Shown piece after piece: positions 12,146 to 25,223 of a DNA stretch of 64,000 bases. The position numbers and the translations under genes were made by a program. The stretch comes from Paraburkholderia metrosideri. GTDB lineage: Bacteria; Pseudomonadota; Gammaproteobacteria; Burkholderiales; Burkholderiaceae. Numbering within the stretch: the stretch's first letter is position 1; each line of letters begins with the position of its first letter. Below the pieces are notes generated by a model that saw only the letters and a list, made by a program, of their open reading frames with translations, made no database searches and was not told the origin of the DNA. Location of the stretch: the NCBI RefSeq assembly GCF_904848625.1, contig NZ_CAJHCP010000006.1, forward strand, positions 186,001-250,000, written 5' to 3'.

Positions 12146-12973
12146 ATGTCGCAACAACTTCAGCAGATCATTGACACCGCCTGGGAAAACCGCGCCGACC
12201 TGTCGCCGAAGGCCGCGCCGGCCGACGTCCGCGAAGCCGTCGCCCACGCGATCGAACAACTGGACAAGGGCGTGCTGCGCGTCGCCGAAAAGAAGGACGG
12301 CGACTGGGTCGTCAATCAGTGGCTGAAAAAGGCCGTGCTGCTGTCGTTCCGCCTCGAAGACAACGCGCCGATGCCGGCTGGCGGCTATTCGCAGTTCTAC
12401 GACAAGGTACCGTCGAAGTTCGCGAACTACACCGCTGAAGACTTCGCCGCCGGCGGCTTCCGCGTCGTGCCGCCCGCTATCGCGCGCCGTGGCTCGTTCA
12501 TCGCGAAGAACGTCGTGCTGATGCCGTCGTACACCAACATCGGCGCGTACGTCGACGAAGGCACGATGGTCGATACATGGGCCACCGTTGGTTCGTGCGC
12601 GCAGATCGGCAAGAACGTCCACCTGTCGGGTGGCGTGGGCATTGGCGGTGTGCTGGAGCCGCTGCAGGCGAACCCGGTCATCATCGAAGACAACTGCTTC
12701 ATCGGCGCGCGTTCGGAAGTGGTGGAAGGCGTGATCGTCGAAGAAAACTCGGTGATCTCGATGGGCGTGTACCTCGGCCAGAGCACCAAGATTTACGACC
12801 GCGAAACCGGCGAAGTCACGTATGGCCGCATTCCGGCGGGCTCGGTGGTGGTTGCGGGCAACCTGCCGTCGAAAGACGGTTCGCACAGCCTGTACTGCGC
12901 GGTGATCGTCAAGAAGGTAGATGCGAAGACCCGCGCGAAGGTCGGCCTGAACGAGCTGCTGCGAGGCGACTGA
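12146..12973 (+). CDS. dapD: 2,3,4,5-tetrahydropyridine-2,6-dicarboxylate N-succinyltransferase
   Basis: Transfers succinyl from succinyl-CoA to tetrahydrodipicolinate, the step before DapC. The 275-aa length is exactly that of the family. The N-terminal helical part is followed by a left-handed beta-helix of hexapeptide repeats (about residues 110-240), with landmark motifs [35 protein letters not shown] and [14 protein letters not shown]. Start ATG 12146 chosen by family length ([13 protein letters not shown]). Its stop overlaps the ATG of the next gene (TGATG). Confidence 0.97.
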   Translation: MSQQLQQIIDTAWENRADLSPKAAPADVREAVAHAIEQLDKGVLRVAEKKDGDWVVNQWLKKAVLLSFRLEDNAPMPAGGYSQFYDKVPSKFANYTAEDFAAGGFRVVPPAIARRGSFIAKNVVLMPSYTNIGAYVDEGTMVDTWATVGSCAQIGKNVHLSGGVGIGGVLEPLQANPVIIEDNCFIGARSEVVEGVIVEENSVISMGVYLGQSTKIYDRETGEVTYGRIPAGSVVVAGNLPSKDGSHSLYCAVIVKKVDAKTRAKVGLNELLRGD

Positions 12974-13338
12974 TGGCGCGCGGCACCAAAACCGTTGTCT
13001 ACGGCATCCCGAACTGCGACACCGTGAAGAAAGCCCGCGTGTGGCTGGAAGAGCACGGCGTCGAGTTCGAGTTTCACGACTTCAAGAAGCATGGCGTGAC
13101 CGAACCGCTCGTGCAGGACTGGTTGAAAGACGTGAAGCTCGACGCGCTGCTGAACCGTCGCGGCACCACCTGGCGTGGTCTGTCCGACGACATGAAAGCG
13201 GCGGCTGAAACGCAGCCAGGCGCGATCGCATTGATGATCCACAAGCCGTCGGTGATCAAGCGGCCGGTGCTGGTGGTGAACGGGCGCGTCAAATCGCTCG
13301 GTTTTTCCGCGGACGAGTACACGGCGTTGTTTGCCTGA
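12973..13338 (+). CDS. ArsC/Spx-family thioredoxin-fold protein (YffB-like)
   Basis: 121-aa arsenate-reductase-like protein with the fingerprint VYGIPNCDTVKKARVWLEE at the N-terminus: a single Cys followed by DTVKKA, as in YffB proteins. The HDFKKHGVTE motif and the C-terminal KRPVLVVNGRVKSLGF segment are also family features. It overlaps the dapD stop by one base (TGATG), so it is translationally coupled to dapD; this dap-linked YffB is common in proteobacteria, but its function is not established. Glutathione-dependent thiol reductase activity has been suggested for the family. It is unlikely to be an arsenic resistance gene. Confidence 0.88.
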   Translation: MARGTKTVVYGIPNCDTVKKARVWLEEHGVEFEFHDFKKHGVTEPLVQDWLKDVKLDALLNRRGTTWRGLSDDMKAAAETQPGAIALMIHKPSVIKRPVLVVNGRVKSLGFSADEYTALFA

Positions 13339-14803
<1,465 letters not shown>

Positions 14804-14819
14804 ACAAGGACTATTTGCG

Positions 14820-15704
14820 ATGACGCTCCCGTTTTCCACCGTCCGCGACCTGCTGCGCTTTGCGGTGTCGCGTTTCAACCAGGCCGAACTGTCGTTCGGT
14901 CATGGCTCGGCCAATGCTTACGACGAAGCGGCTTACCTGGTGCTGCACACGCTGCACTTGCCGCTCGATCTGCTGGAGCCGTTCCTCGACGCACGTTTGA
15001 GCGCGGCGGAGATCGACGCCGTGCTGAACGTGATCGAGCGCCGTGCCACGCAGCGCGTGCCGGCGGCGTACATCACGCAGGAAGCGTGGATGCACGGTTT
15101 CCGCTTTCACGTCGATGAGCGCGTGATCGTGCCGCGTTCGTTTATCGGCGAATTGCTGCAGGACGGTTTGCAGCCGTATGTGGAAGATCCTGAACAGGTC
15201 AGCGCGGTGCTGGAACTGTGCACCGGTTCGGGCTGCCTCGCGATTCTTGCCGCGCATGCGTTCCCGAATGCGGATATCGATGCGGTCGATCTGTCCGCGC
15301 CCGCGCTGGAAGTCGCCACGCGCAATGTGATGGATTACAAGCTCGACGACCGTATCGCGCTGTTCGAGGGCGATCTTTACGCGCCGCTCGCCGAGCGCCG
15401 CTATGACGTGATCATCAGCAATCCGCCGTATGTGAACGCGGCGTCGATGCAGGAATTGCCCGCTGAATACAAGCACGAGCCGGATATGGCGTTGGCAGGC
15501 GGCGCTGACGGCATGGATATCGTGCGTCGCATCATCGCCGATGCGCGCAACTGGCTGACCGAAAATGGCGTGCTGGTGGTAGAGATCGGCAATGAGCGTG
15601 AGAACGTCGAAGCGGCGTTCGGCGGGTTGGATCTGGTGTGGTTGTCGACCAGCGCCGGTGACGACAATGTGTTTTTGATTCAGGCTGCCGATTTGCCGGT
15701 TTGA
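14820..15704 (+). CDS. prmB: 50S ribosomal protein L3 N5-glutamine methyltransferase
   Basis: SAM-dependent methyltransferase predicted to modify a glutamine of ribosomal protein L3. The 294-aa protein has an N-terminal helical domain (FGHGSANAYDEAAYLVL is a PrmB hallmark), the SAM-binding motif VLELCTGSGCLAILAA and the catalytic NPPYV motif within IISNPPYVNAASM. AYITQEAWMHGFRFHVDERVIVP is also typical of PrmB and separates it from PrmC. It starts 16 nt after dapE and probably shares its transcript. Confidence 0.94.
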   Translation: MTLPFSTVRDLLRFAVSRFNQAELSFGHGSANAYDEAAYLVLHTLHLPLDLLEPFLDARLSAAEIDAVLNVIERRATQRVPAAYITQEAWMHGFRFHVDERVIVPRSFIGELLQDGLQPYVEDPEQVSAVLELCTGSGCLAILAAHAFPNADIDAVDLSAPALEVATRNVMDYKLDDRIALFEGDLYAPLAERRYDVIISNPPYVNAASMQELPAEYKHEPDMALAGGADGMDIVRRIIADARNWLTENGVLVVEIGNERENVEAAFGGLDLVWLSTSAGDDNVFLIQAADLPV

Positions 15705-15999
15705 GTTTTCTGGTTTGTTGGTGTGTTGGTTTTGTGGCGTGGCGTGCGTGGCTTCTTCTCCCGCGTGCGGCACGCCGTAGCGGGTGGGTGGGCGCGCCTC
15801 CGCCACCGTTTGCGCTGTTTCACCCGCTCCCTGACCGCTCCTCCTCGCGCGTCCAGACTTCCCGTCGCGCACCCTCCGGACGCCAAAGCCCCCTACTGTG
15901 GCACCCCAACACACCGGCGTTCGGTAAGATGAGCGCGGTCAGCTGCCCGCCGCGACATCGGCTGGAACACGCAGCGCTTCGCCAACCCTTCGTCCGCCT

Positions 16000-17451
16000 A
16001 TGCAATTCGACCTGCTTCACGTCGGCCCGCTGGTCGCCCTCGCCCATATCCTCGGCATGGTCGCGGCGTGTCATGCGATTCTCAACACGCGCACATCGCA
16101 AGGCGCGATTGCGTGGGCCGTGTCGCTCGTCGCGATGCCTTATCTGACGCTGGTGCCTTACCTGTTCCTCGGACGCAGCAAATTCGCGGGTTACGCGGAC
16201 GCTCGCCGTGTCGAGAACGAATTGCTGCGTACCCGCGCGCATCCGCCGGAATGGGACACACGGTCGTCGTCGGCGGGCGTGCCTACGCAGCAACTCGGCG
16301 TCAGGCTCGTGCATTCGCTGACGCGCCTGGGCGGCATGCCGTTCCTGCCTGGCAATTCCGTGCGGACACTCGTCAATGGCATGGCAACGTTCGAGGCAAT
16401 CTTCGAGGCCATCGGGAATGCACGTCATTATGTGATCGTGCAGTTCTTCATCGTGCGCGACGATGCGCTCGGCGAAATGCTCAGGGACGCGCTGATCGCC
16501 AAAGCGCAGCAAGGCGTGCGTGTCTATTTCCTGTACGACAGCATTGGCAGTTTCGATTTGCCACATCGTTATGTGGCGGCGTTGCGCGCCGCAGGCGTCG
16601 AAACCCATCCGTTCGCGACCAATCGCCGCTTCGTCAACCGCCTGCAACTGAACTTCCGCAATCACCGCAAAATCGTGTCGGTCGACGGCGAACGCGCGTT
16701 TGTCGGCGGACACAACGTGGGCGTCGAATATCTCGGCAGCAAGCCGCCGCTTTCGCCGTGGCGGGACACGCATATCGAGGTGCGCGGCCCGGCGGTCGCC
16801 AGCATCCAGTTCGTGTTTACCGAAGACTGGCACTGGGCGACGCAGCAGTTGCCCGAGTTCGACGTGCCGCCTGCCGCGCCGGTCGATCCCTCCGCCGATC
16901 AGGGCATGCACTGCCTTGTCGTGCCGAGCGGTCCGGCTGACAAACAGGAGACCTGTTCACTCTTTTTCGTCGAAGCGATCAACGCGGCGCGCGAGCGGAT
17001 CTGGATCACCTCGCCGTACCTCGTCCCCGACGAAGCCGTGTTTTCGGCGTTGCGACTCGCCGTGCTGCGCGGCGTGGACGTCCGCATTCTGATTCCGAGC
17101 CGGCGCGACCATCTGGTGGTGTTCGCCGCGTCGAAGCTGTATGCGTACGATTCGCTGCGCGCGGGCATCCGGATTTTCCGCTATCAACCGGGTTTCCTGC
17201 ACCAGAAGGTCGTGCTGATCGACAGCGTGGCCGCGGCGATCGGCAGCGCGAATCTCGACAACCGCTCGTTCCGTTTGAACTTCGAGATCATGGTGCTGAC
17301 CGTCGACCGTGGCTTCGCGCAGGAGGTCGAAACGATGCTGCTGAACGATTTTGCCGAGTCGCTTGAAATCGACCGCAACGAGTACCGGCAGGCCAGTGCG
17401 CTTAAACGCGTGCTGATGCATGTGGCGCGCTTATTCTCGCCAATTCTTTAA
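16000..17451 (+). CDS. cls: Cardiolipin synthase, phospholipase D superfamily
   Basis: Makes cardiolipin from phosphatidylglycerol at the inner membrane. The 483-aa protein has two N-terminal membrane segments (about residues 8-26 and 35-57) and two PLD domains, each with an HKD motif: NHRKIVSVDGERAFVGGHN near residue 223 and LHQKVVLIDSVAAAIGSANLDNRS near residue 404. Length and layout match ClsA. The 295-nt gaps on either side hold no recognisable gene. Confidence 0.93.
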   Translation: MQFDLLHVGPLVALAHILGMVAACHAILNTRTSQGAIAWAVSLVAMPYLTLVPYLFLGRSKFAGYADARRVENELLRTRAHPPEWDTRSSSAGVPTQQLGVRLVHSLTRLGGMPFLPGNSVRTLVNGMATFEAIFEAIGNARHYVIVQFFIVRDDALGEMLRDALIAKAQQGVRVYFLYDSIGSFDLPHRYVAALRAAGVETHPFATNRRFVNRLQLNFRNHRKIVSVDGERAFVGGHNVGVEYLGSKPPLSPWRDTHIEVRGPAVASIQFVFTEDWHWATQQLPEFDVPPAAPVDPSADQGMHCLVVPSGPADKQETCSLFFVEAINAARERIWITSPYLVPDEAVFSALRLAVLRGVDVRILIPSRRDHLVVFAASKLYAYDSLRAGIRIFRYQPGFLHQKVVLIDSVAAAIGSANLDNRSFRLNFEIMVLTVDRGFAQEVETMLLNDFAESLEIDRNEYRQASALKRVLMHVARLFSPIL

Positions 17452-17746
17452 GCCGCATGCGCAGCCACTGCACCATTGCAGGCTGCGCGGCGGTTGTTCT
17501 GACGCTTCCGCCGTCGCGGATCATCACCAGACAATGACGTTGCCGTGCGGCAGCCGCCGTCACGACTTCGTTGTGGCGCACAAGGCTCGCTGGCTAGTCT
17601 GAACAGCGTGTCCAGAACCCAATGGCCACGCACGCGCTGAAGGGCTGGTAAATGCGGCCGGCGGCTCCGCCCAACGCGGTGTGTCCGGCTGCCGGCAGAT
17701 ATCGAGGCTTCGCTAACCGCTTCCGCCCGAAGCAACGCAACGCAGA

Positions 17747-18226
17747 TCAAAGCAGCTTCTTGATATCCTCGACAATCGCCTCAGGCTTGGTCAGCGGCGC
17801 ATAGCGTTTCACCACGGTGCCATCGCGTGCAATCAGAAACTTGGTGAAATTCCACTTGATTCCTTCCAGCCCCAGCAAGCCCGGTGCCTCTTCGGTCAGG
17901 TAACGGAACAGCGGATGCGCGTTCGCGCCGTTCACATCGATCTTGTCGAACATCGGAAAAGTCACGCCGTAATTTTTTTCGCAGAAGCTGCCGATCTGCG
18001 CGGCATCGCCCGGCTCCTGCTTGCCGAACTGATTGCACGGAAAGCCAAGCACCGTCAGCCCACGCGCCGCCAGGTCGTCATACAGTTTCTGCAGGCCCGC
18101 ATACTGCGGCGTGAATCCGCATTCGCTCGCCGTATTGACGATCAGCAAAACCTTGCCTTGATACTGCTCGAGACTCACTTCGTCGCCGCCGAGCGTACGT
18201 GCCGAAAACGAATAAATCGATGTCAT
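17747..18226 (-). CDS. Glutathione peroxidase (Cys type)
   Basis: Thiol peroxidase that reduces hydroperoxides. The 159-aa protein (ATG 18226, gggag 7 nt upstream) has the active-site motif VNTASECGFTPQY with Cys in the position of selenocysteine, the GFPCNQFGKQEPG motif (catalytic Gln) and KWNFTKFLI (catalytic Trp/Asn). In Cys-type bacterial enzymes the reductant is often thioredoxin. The frame is open to 18274, but the chosen start matches the family. Confidence 0.94.
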   Translation of the reverse strand: MTSIYSFSARTLGGDEVSLEQYQGKVLLIVNTASECGFTPQYAGLQKLYDDLAARGLTVLGFPCNQFGKQEPGDAAQIGSFCEKNYGVTFPMFDKIDVNGANAHPLFRYLTEEAPGLLGLEGIKWNFTKFLIARDGTVVKRYAPLTKPEAIVEDIKKLL

Positions 18227-18360
18227 GTGCTCTCCCGTGAAAGCCGTCAGTCTATGCCAAAAGGAGCGCCACAACAGTCGGCCGAATGGCCGATCCCGAC
18301 TGAGCGCCCGGTGTCACGCCCGGCAGTCTAAAATAGCGGTTTTCTTCAGCCGGCCTCTTC

Positions 18361-20304
<1,944 letters not shown>

Positions 20305-20344
20305 CGGCACGCTGTTCGCGGCCCGCGCCAGCACCGACGAGAGG

Positions 20345-21565
20345 TTGGCTTTGTCATCTGCGACATCATCATCCGGGTCATCGGCTTCATCGGCTTCATC
20401 GGCTTCATCGGCTTCGTCGGCTTCATCGGCTTCATCGGCTTCGTCGGCTTCGTCGGCTTCGTCGGCCGCCACTGCGGCGCTGCCCGTGTCGGCACCGCCC
20501 GCGTTGCAGGGGCTGCGCGTACTCGATCTGACGCGACTGCTGCCCGGCCCGGTTGCCGCTTTGCGGCTGGCCGAACTCGGCGCCGACGTGCTGAAAATCG
20601 AAGCACCCGGCGCGGGAGACCCCACCCGCACGATGATGCAGTCGTCGAGCGACCGCGTGGCCGGCCGCCCCGGCGCGTTTTACCGGCTGGTGAATCGCGG
20701 CAAACGCGAGACACGCCTCGATCTCAAATCCGCGGCGGGGCGCAATGTGTTGTGCGCGCTCGCGGCGGAAGCAGACGTGCTGATCGAGAGCTTTCGCCCC
20801 GGCGTGATGGACCGTCTGGGCATCGGCTACGAAACGCTACGCGCGGCCAATCCCCGGCTCGTCTACTGCGCGATCAGTGGATACGGCGCGAGCGGCCCGT
20901 TCGTCGATTACGCGGGCCACGATCTGAACTACATCGGCTATGCGGGCGTGCTCGATCAACTGGCGAGCCGCGACGGCACACCGATCCTGCCCAATTTCCA
21001 GATCGCCGACCTGCTCGGCGGCGCACTGAGCGCGGTCACGCAGATTCTCGCCGCGTTATGGCACGTGTCGCGTGGCGGCGAAGGCCGCTTCGTCGATGTC
21101 TCGATGACGCACGTCACGCATGCGCATAACCTCGTCGCGCAAGTCGCGCTGGCCAATGAAGGCGCGACGCCCGCGGTCGGCGAGGGTCTGCTGAACGGTG
21201 GCGTGCCCTGCTACAACCTGTACCGCACGCTCGATCACCGCTGGCTCGCAGTCGGCGCGCTCGAACTGAAGTTCTGGGAAACGCTATGCATGGCGCTCGA
21301 TCATCCCGAATGGGCGACGCGCCACTGGAGTCTCGGTCAGGCGATTGGCGGCCCGGATGCCGTTGCGCTGACGCAGGAACTGGCCGATGTGATTGACAAG
21401 CGTCCGCTGGGAGAATGGGTGATGCTGCTGGAGCCGATCGACTGCTGTGTTTCGCCGGTACTAACACCGGCCGAAGCGGCGCAGCATCCGCTGTTTAATC
21501 CGGCGGCCTACGTGCCGCAGGACGATGACGAAGAAGCGGACCACGGCGACAACCTGATGGGCTGA
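20345..21565 (+). CDS. CaiB/BaiF CoA-transferase family protein, alpha-methylacyl-CoA racemase-like
   Basis: Family III CoA-transferase fold. Conserved parts include LRVLDLTRLLPGP, the CoA-site motif ADVLKIEAPGAGDP, and both catalytic residues of alpha-methylacyl-CoA racemases: His in AGHDLNYIGYAG and Asp in FQIADLLGGALS; a racemase of branched acyl-CoAs is therefore more likely than a CoA transferase. The N-terminus is a Ser-Ser-Ala run encoded by a 9-bp minisatellite. The start is uncertain: TTG at 20345 or 20351 (gagagg nearby) would include the repeat, while a GTG in the VSAPPALQGLRVLD segment would exclude it. Confidence 0.85.
   Translation: MALSSATSSSGSSASSASSASSASSASSASSASSASSASSAATAALPVSAPPALQGLRVLDLTRLLPGPVAALRLAELGADVLKIEAPGAGDPTRTMMQSSSDRVAGRPGAFYRLVNRGKRETRLDLKSAAGRNVLCALAAEADVLIESFRPGVMDRLGIGYETLRAANPRLVYCAISGYGASGPFVDYAGHDLNYIGYAGVLDQLASRDGTPILPNFQIADLLGGALSAVTQILAALWHVSRGGEGRFVDVSMTHVTHAHNLVAQVALANEGATPAVGEGLLNGGVPCYNLYRTLDHRWLAVGALELKFWETLCMALDHPEWATRHWSLGQAIGGPDAVALTQELADVIDKRPLGEWVMLLEPIDCCVSPVLTPAEAAQHPLFNPAAYVPQDDDEEADHGDNLMG
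20381..20461 (+). repeat. 9-bp minisatellite, nine tandem copies (tcggcttca/tcggcttcg)
   Basis: Nine head-to-tail copies with variation only at the ninth base, encoding a Ser-Ala-Ser tripeptide repeat at the N-terminus of the CoA-transferase family gene. A degenerate tenth copy, tcggccgcc, follows. Each unit preserves the frame. Confidence 0.95.
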
Positions 21566-21743
21566 CACGCCCGACTGGCCGACTGCGTTGCTGCCCGATC
21601 AAGCCAGACCACGCCAGGCCGACCACGAAAAAGCTGGTGCGGATCCAGGTAGCGCCCGCGACGCGCGTTCAGAACGCGCCATAAAAACTGCCCAAAGCCA
21701 ACTGGGAAACCCCAAACGCTTCGGCTCCAGACCTCCCGTCAAA

Positions 21744-22022
21744 TCACCGCCTCGCCACCGTCTGTCTCGGCAACGTCTGACGCGGCGTCTTTTCATCGTC
21801 ATACAGCACGTGCTTGCGGCCTTCCACGTGACGGTCGATCGTGGCACGCACATCGGCGGCCGTGGCGTCTTCGGCCACGACCCGGCGCGATATCTGACCG
21901 GCGGTGTCGATCCACTCGACAATCCGGCAAGCACCGCCCCAAGGCTGGCGAATCGGTGCGGAGACACGGCAGCCACGTACCTGGATTGGCCGCTCGGCGA
22001 CGGTTTCATATGACTGTTTCAA
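21744..22022 (-). CDS. Small conserved hypothetical protein, DUF2866-like
   Basis: 92-aa protein containing CRVSAPIRQPWGGACRIVEW and RATIDRHVEGRKHVLYDDE. From memory this resembles the DUF2866 family found in Burkholderiaceae; no function is known. The start is TTG at 22022, supported by an aagga Shine-Dalgarno 7-8 nt upstream; there is no internal ATG. It is monocistronic, with the CoA-transferase family gene convergent and radA further upstream on the same strand. Confidence 0.65.
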   Translation of the reverse strand: MKQSYETVAERPIQVRGCRVSAPIRQPWGGACRIVEWIDTAGQISRRVVAEDATAADVRATIDRHVEGRKHVLYDDEKTPRQTLPRQTVARR

Positions 22023-22164
22023 GGCGCGATCCTTTTTCGGGCATCAAAGGGGATGCTTACCCTCGCAGCTTAGGAAAAAGGAACGGCATTCAGGTTACAG
22101 CCAATATGGAGATCTTTACCGGTCATTACGGCGCGCAAGGTGGCGGCAGGCGCCGCCGTCCTGT

Positions 22165-23541
22165 CTATTCAAGCGTGCGGACCCGGTCGATAGCCTGTTC
22201 GATCCGCTCGACCGCAATGACCTGTAAGCCTTCTATCGGCTGCTTCGGCGCATTCGCCTTCGGAATCACGGCAACCGAGAAGCCGAGCTTGGCAGCCTCC
22301 TTCAGACGCTCCTGGCCACGCGGCGAGGGCCGGATTTCGCCCGCCAGTCCCACTTCGCCGAAGACCACCAGCCCCTTCGGCAGCGGCTTGTTGCGCATCG
22401 ATGAATGGATCGCGAGCAGCACGGCCAGATCGGCGGCGGGTTCGGTAATCTTCACGCCACCCACTGCGTTCAGAAACACGTCCTGATCGAAACACGCGAT
22501 CCCGGCATGCCGGTGCAGCACGGCCAGCAGCATCGCGAGACGGTTCTGTTCGAGGCCGACCGCGAGCCGCCGTGGATTCGGCGCGTTGGCGGCGTCCACC
22601 AGCGCCTGCACTTCGACCAGCAGCGGGCGCGTGCCCTCCTGCGTCACCAGCACGCAGGAACCCGGCACCGACTGCTCGTGCTGCGACAAAAATAGCGCCG
22701 ACGGATTCGCCACGCCACGCAAACCGCGCTCGGTCATCGCGAACACGCCGAGCTCGTTGACCGCACCGAAGCGGTTCTTGATCGCGCGCACGAGACGGTA
22801 CGACGAATGGGTGTCGCCTTCGAAGTACAACACCGTGTCGACGATATGCTCCAGCACACGCGGGCCGGCCAGCGCGCCTTCTTTGGTCACGTGGCCGACC
22901 ATGATGATGGTCGTGCCCGACTGCTTGGCGATGCGCGTCAACTGCGCCGCGCACTCGCGCACCTGCGCGACCGAGCCGGGCGCCGACGTCAGCGCGTCGG
23001 AATAGACGGTCTGGATCGAGTCGATCACCGCGACATCGGGTTTGTGATCGGCGATCGTCGCCTGAATTTTTTCGAGCTGGATTTCCGCGAGCAATTGCAG
23101 CTCGCTCGCTTTCGAACCGGGCTCCAGCAGCGAAAGCCGTTGCGCACGCAACGCGATCTGCGCGGCCGATTCTTCGCCGCTGATATACAGCGCGCGTTTG
23201 TCGGCGGCAATTTCGGCGAGCGATTGCAGCAGCAGCGTCGATTTGCCGATCCCCGGATCGCCGCCGATCAGCACCACGCCGCCCGGCACCAGACCGCCGC
23301 CGAGCACCCGGTCGAACTCGCTGACGCCGGTCGAGAAACGCGGCACGTCGGACGCGTCGATATCGGCGAGACGGCGTACCGGCGCGCTTTTCGCGAGCGA
23401 CTGGAAACGGTGCGTGGACGGCGCCTCCGCGACCGACTCGACCAGCGTGTTCCACGCCTGGCACGACGGGCACTGTCCGGCCCATTTCGGCGACTGCCCG
23501 CCGCATTCACTGCAGATGTACAAGGTCTTCGGTTTAGCCAC
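22165..23541 (-). CDS. radA: DNA repair protein RadA/Sms
   Basis: RecA-like ATPase that helps process recombination intermediates. The 458-aa protein has an N-terminal four-Cys zinc finger (CSECGGQSPKWAGQCPSC), Walker A GGDPGIGKST (about residue 93), the RadA-specific KNRFG motif and a C-terminal Lon-protease-like domain (VNAVGGVKITEPAADLAVL, GEVGLAGEIRP). Start is GTG at 23541. Length is typical. Confidence 0.97.
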   Translation of the reverse strand: MAKPKTLYICSECGGQSPKWAGQCPSCQAWNTLVESVAEAPSTHRFQSLAKSAPVRRLADIDASDVPRFSTGVSEFDRVLGGGLVPGGVVLIGGDPGIGKSTLLLQSLAEIAADKRALYISGEESAAQIALRAQRLSLLEPGSKASELQLLAEIQLEKIQATIADHKPDVAVIDSIQTVYSDALTSAPGSVAQVRECAAQLTRIAKQSGTTIIMVGHVTKEGALAGPRVLEHIVDTVLYFEGDTHSSYRLVRAIKNRFGAVNELGVFAMTERGLRGVANPSALFLSQHEQSVPGSCVLVTQEGTRPLLVEVQALVDAANAPNPRRLAVGLEQNRLAMLLAVLHRHAGIACFDQDVFLNAVGGVKITEPAADLAVLLAIHSSMRNKPLPKGLVVFGEVGLAGEIRPSPRGQERLKEAAKLGFSVAVIPKANAPKQPIEGLQVIAVERIEQAIDRVRTLE

Positions 23542-23934
23542 GCGTGATTGCCTGTGTTGCCTGTTGGTGTTCGGGGGATTGATACGCTCGCTGAACCAGC
23601 CGGATTGGGCCGGTTCAGCGAGCCTCAGATGAGAAACTGGGTGGCGCGCGGTGAGGTTGTCGGCGACCGGGTGGATAAGCTAAGCGGCCGGCCTGGCGGT
23701 TTGCTAAAGGGCTATTGATACGCTGCAATCAGGCAAACGGTGGCGCACACGGAACTGCAAGCCCGCTGCCATCGCACTGACGCGTACAACGGCAACAGTG
23801 ACGGCAACCGCGACCTACACGCCGCACCGTACCGCCACGATGCCTGCCCCGCGCCCACCCGCCAACACCACCGCACTACCCGCCCGCGCCTAGCCGGTCC
23901 AGCGCCGTGCTCCCGCTCCGGACACGGCCTCGCG
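23542..23934. other. Intergenic region between alr and radA
   Basis: 393 bases in which I see no gene, clear terminator or repeat. It presumably holds the radA promoter and the 3' untranslated region of alr. Confidence 0.5.
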
Positions 23935-25005
23935 TTACTCCGCGCGCACCGGCACGCGCGGTGCGACCGCGCACATCAACTCATAGCCGATCGTGCCGCA
24001 CGCCTGTGCGACGTCGTCGATCGGCAGCGTGGCACCCCACAGCTCCACGCGCGAACCGATATTGGCGGTCGGAACCGGCGTCAAGTCGACTGTGAGCATG
24101 TCCATTGACACCCGTCCGACGATCCGCGTCCTGACGCCGTCGACGATCACCGGCGTGCCGTCGGGTGCAACTCGCGGATAGCCGTCCGCATACCCGCATG
24201 CGACCACGCCGATACGCATCGATCCGCGCGCCTTAAACGCCGAACCGTAGCCGACCGTATTGCCTTCGCTCAACGTCTGCACCGCGATCAGTTCCGACGT
24301 GAGCGTCATCGCCGGCTGCAATCCGGCACCGGCCACCGCTGCCGTCACGCCCGACGGCGATGCGCCGTAAAGGATGATCCCCGGCCGCACCCAGTCGAAA
24401 TGCGAACCGGGATGCCACAACGTGGCGGCCGAATTGGCAAGGCTGCGCGCACCGGCAATGCCCTGCGCGCCGCGCTCGAATGCTTCCATCTGATAGGCAA
24501 TGCCGCGCTCGCCGTCGGCATCGGAAAAATGGGTCATCAGCGTGATCTGGCCAACCCCCTGGCATGCGCGCGCCCGTTCCCACGCCGAGCGGAATTTTTC
24601 GACCGTATAGCCGAGCCGGTTCATACCGGTGTTCATCTTCAACTGGATATTGACGGGTTTGGACAGTCGCGCCATTTCCAGCATGCGCAACTGTTCATCC
24701 GAATGCAGCGCGGTGGTCAGGCTGTAACGGTCGATCACGTCGATATCGGTCGGACGAAAGAAGCCTTCGAGCAAAAGAATTGGGCCCGCCCAGCCCAATT
24801 CACGCAACTTCACGGCCTCTTCGAGGTCGAGCAATCCAAAGCCGTCGGTTGCGCGCAGACCGGGAAAGACACGCGCGAGACCATGCCCGTAGGCGTTTGC
24901 CTTGACGACGGCCCAGATTTTGGATTTCGGCGCATAGCGGCGGGCAACGGCAAGATTATTGGCAAGTGCGGCGGTGTGGATCGTGGCTGAGAGGGGGCGC
25001 GGCAT
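23935..25005 (-). CDS. alr: Alanine racemase
   Basis: PLP enzyme that makes D-alanine for peptidoglycan. The 356-aa protein carries the PLP-lysine motif [11 protein letters not shown] at about residues 32-42, an N-terminal TIM barrel and the C-terminal beta domain with the catalytic Tyr region (TVGYGSAF) and [13 protein letters not shown] start [14 protein letters not shown]. It is divergent from lplT across 218 nt. Whether it is the biosynthetic Alr or catabolic DadX cannot be decided; there is no dadA neighbour. Confidence 0.93.
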   Translation of the reverse strand: MPRPLSATIHTAALANNLAVARRYAPKSKIWAVVKANAYGHGLARVFPGLRATDGFGLLDLEEAVKLRELGWAGPILLLEGFFRPTDIDVIDRYSLTTALHSDEQLRMLEMARLSKPVNIQLKMNTGMNRLGYTVEKFRSAWERARACQGVGQITLMTHFSDADGERGIAYQMEAFERGAQGIAGARSLANSAATLWHPGSHFDWVRPGIILYGASPSGVTAAVAGAGLQPAMTLTSELIAVQTLSEGNTVGYGSAFKARGSMRIGVVACGYADGYPRVAPDGTPVIVDGVRTRIVGRVSMDMLTVDLTPVPTANIGSRVELWGATLPIDDVAQACGTIGYELMCAVAPRVPVRAE

Positions 25006-25124
25006 GGGATATTTTCGTAAAGACGCTTGCGAATCAGCAGCTTACAGGGCGTTTTCAGCGCTCGGCAGCCTGCTGGGCGGTGCGATCAAGGATTCTGCTA
25101 GTCCGAATTCAGCTATTTTCGTGA

Positions 25125-25130
25125 TATAAA
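25125..25130 (+). promoter_or_regulatory. Candidate -10 element for lplT
   Basis: TATAAA in a locally AT-rich segment (25110-25130), about 95 nt before the lplT start. The -35 region is weak. Confidence 0.3.
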
Positions 25131-25223
25131 GCCGTGCGCACAACCCATTTCGAACGGCATAGGCCCGCACGCATTTCAAACGGTCGGGGCAGACAGACCG
25201 CAGCGAGGACAGCATCGCATCAG

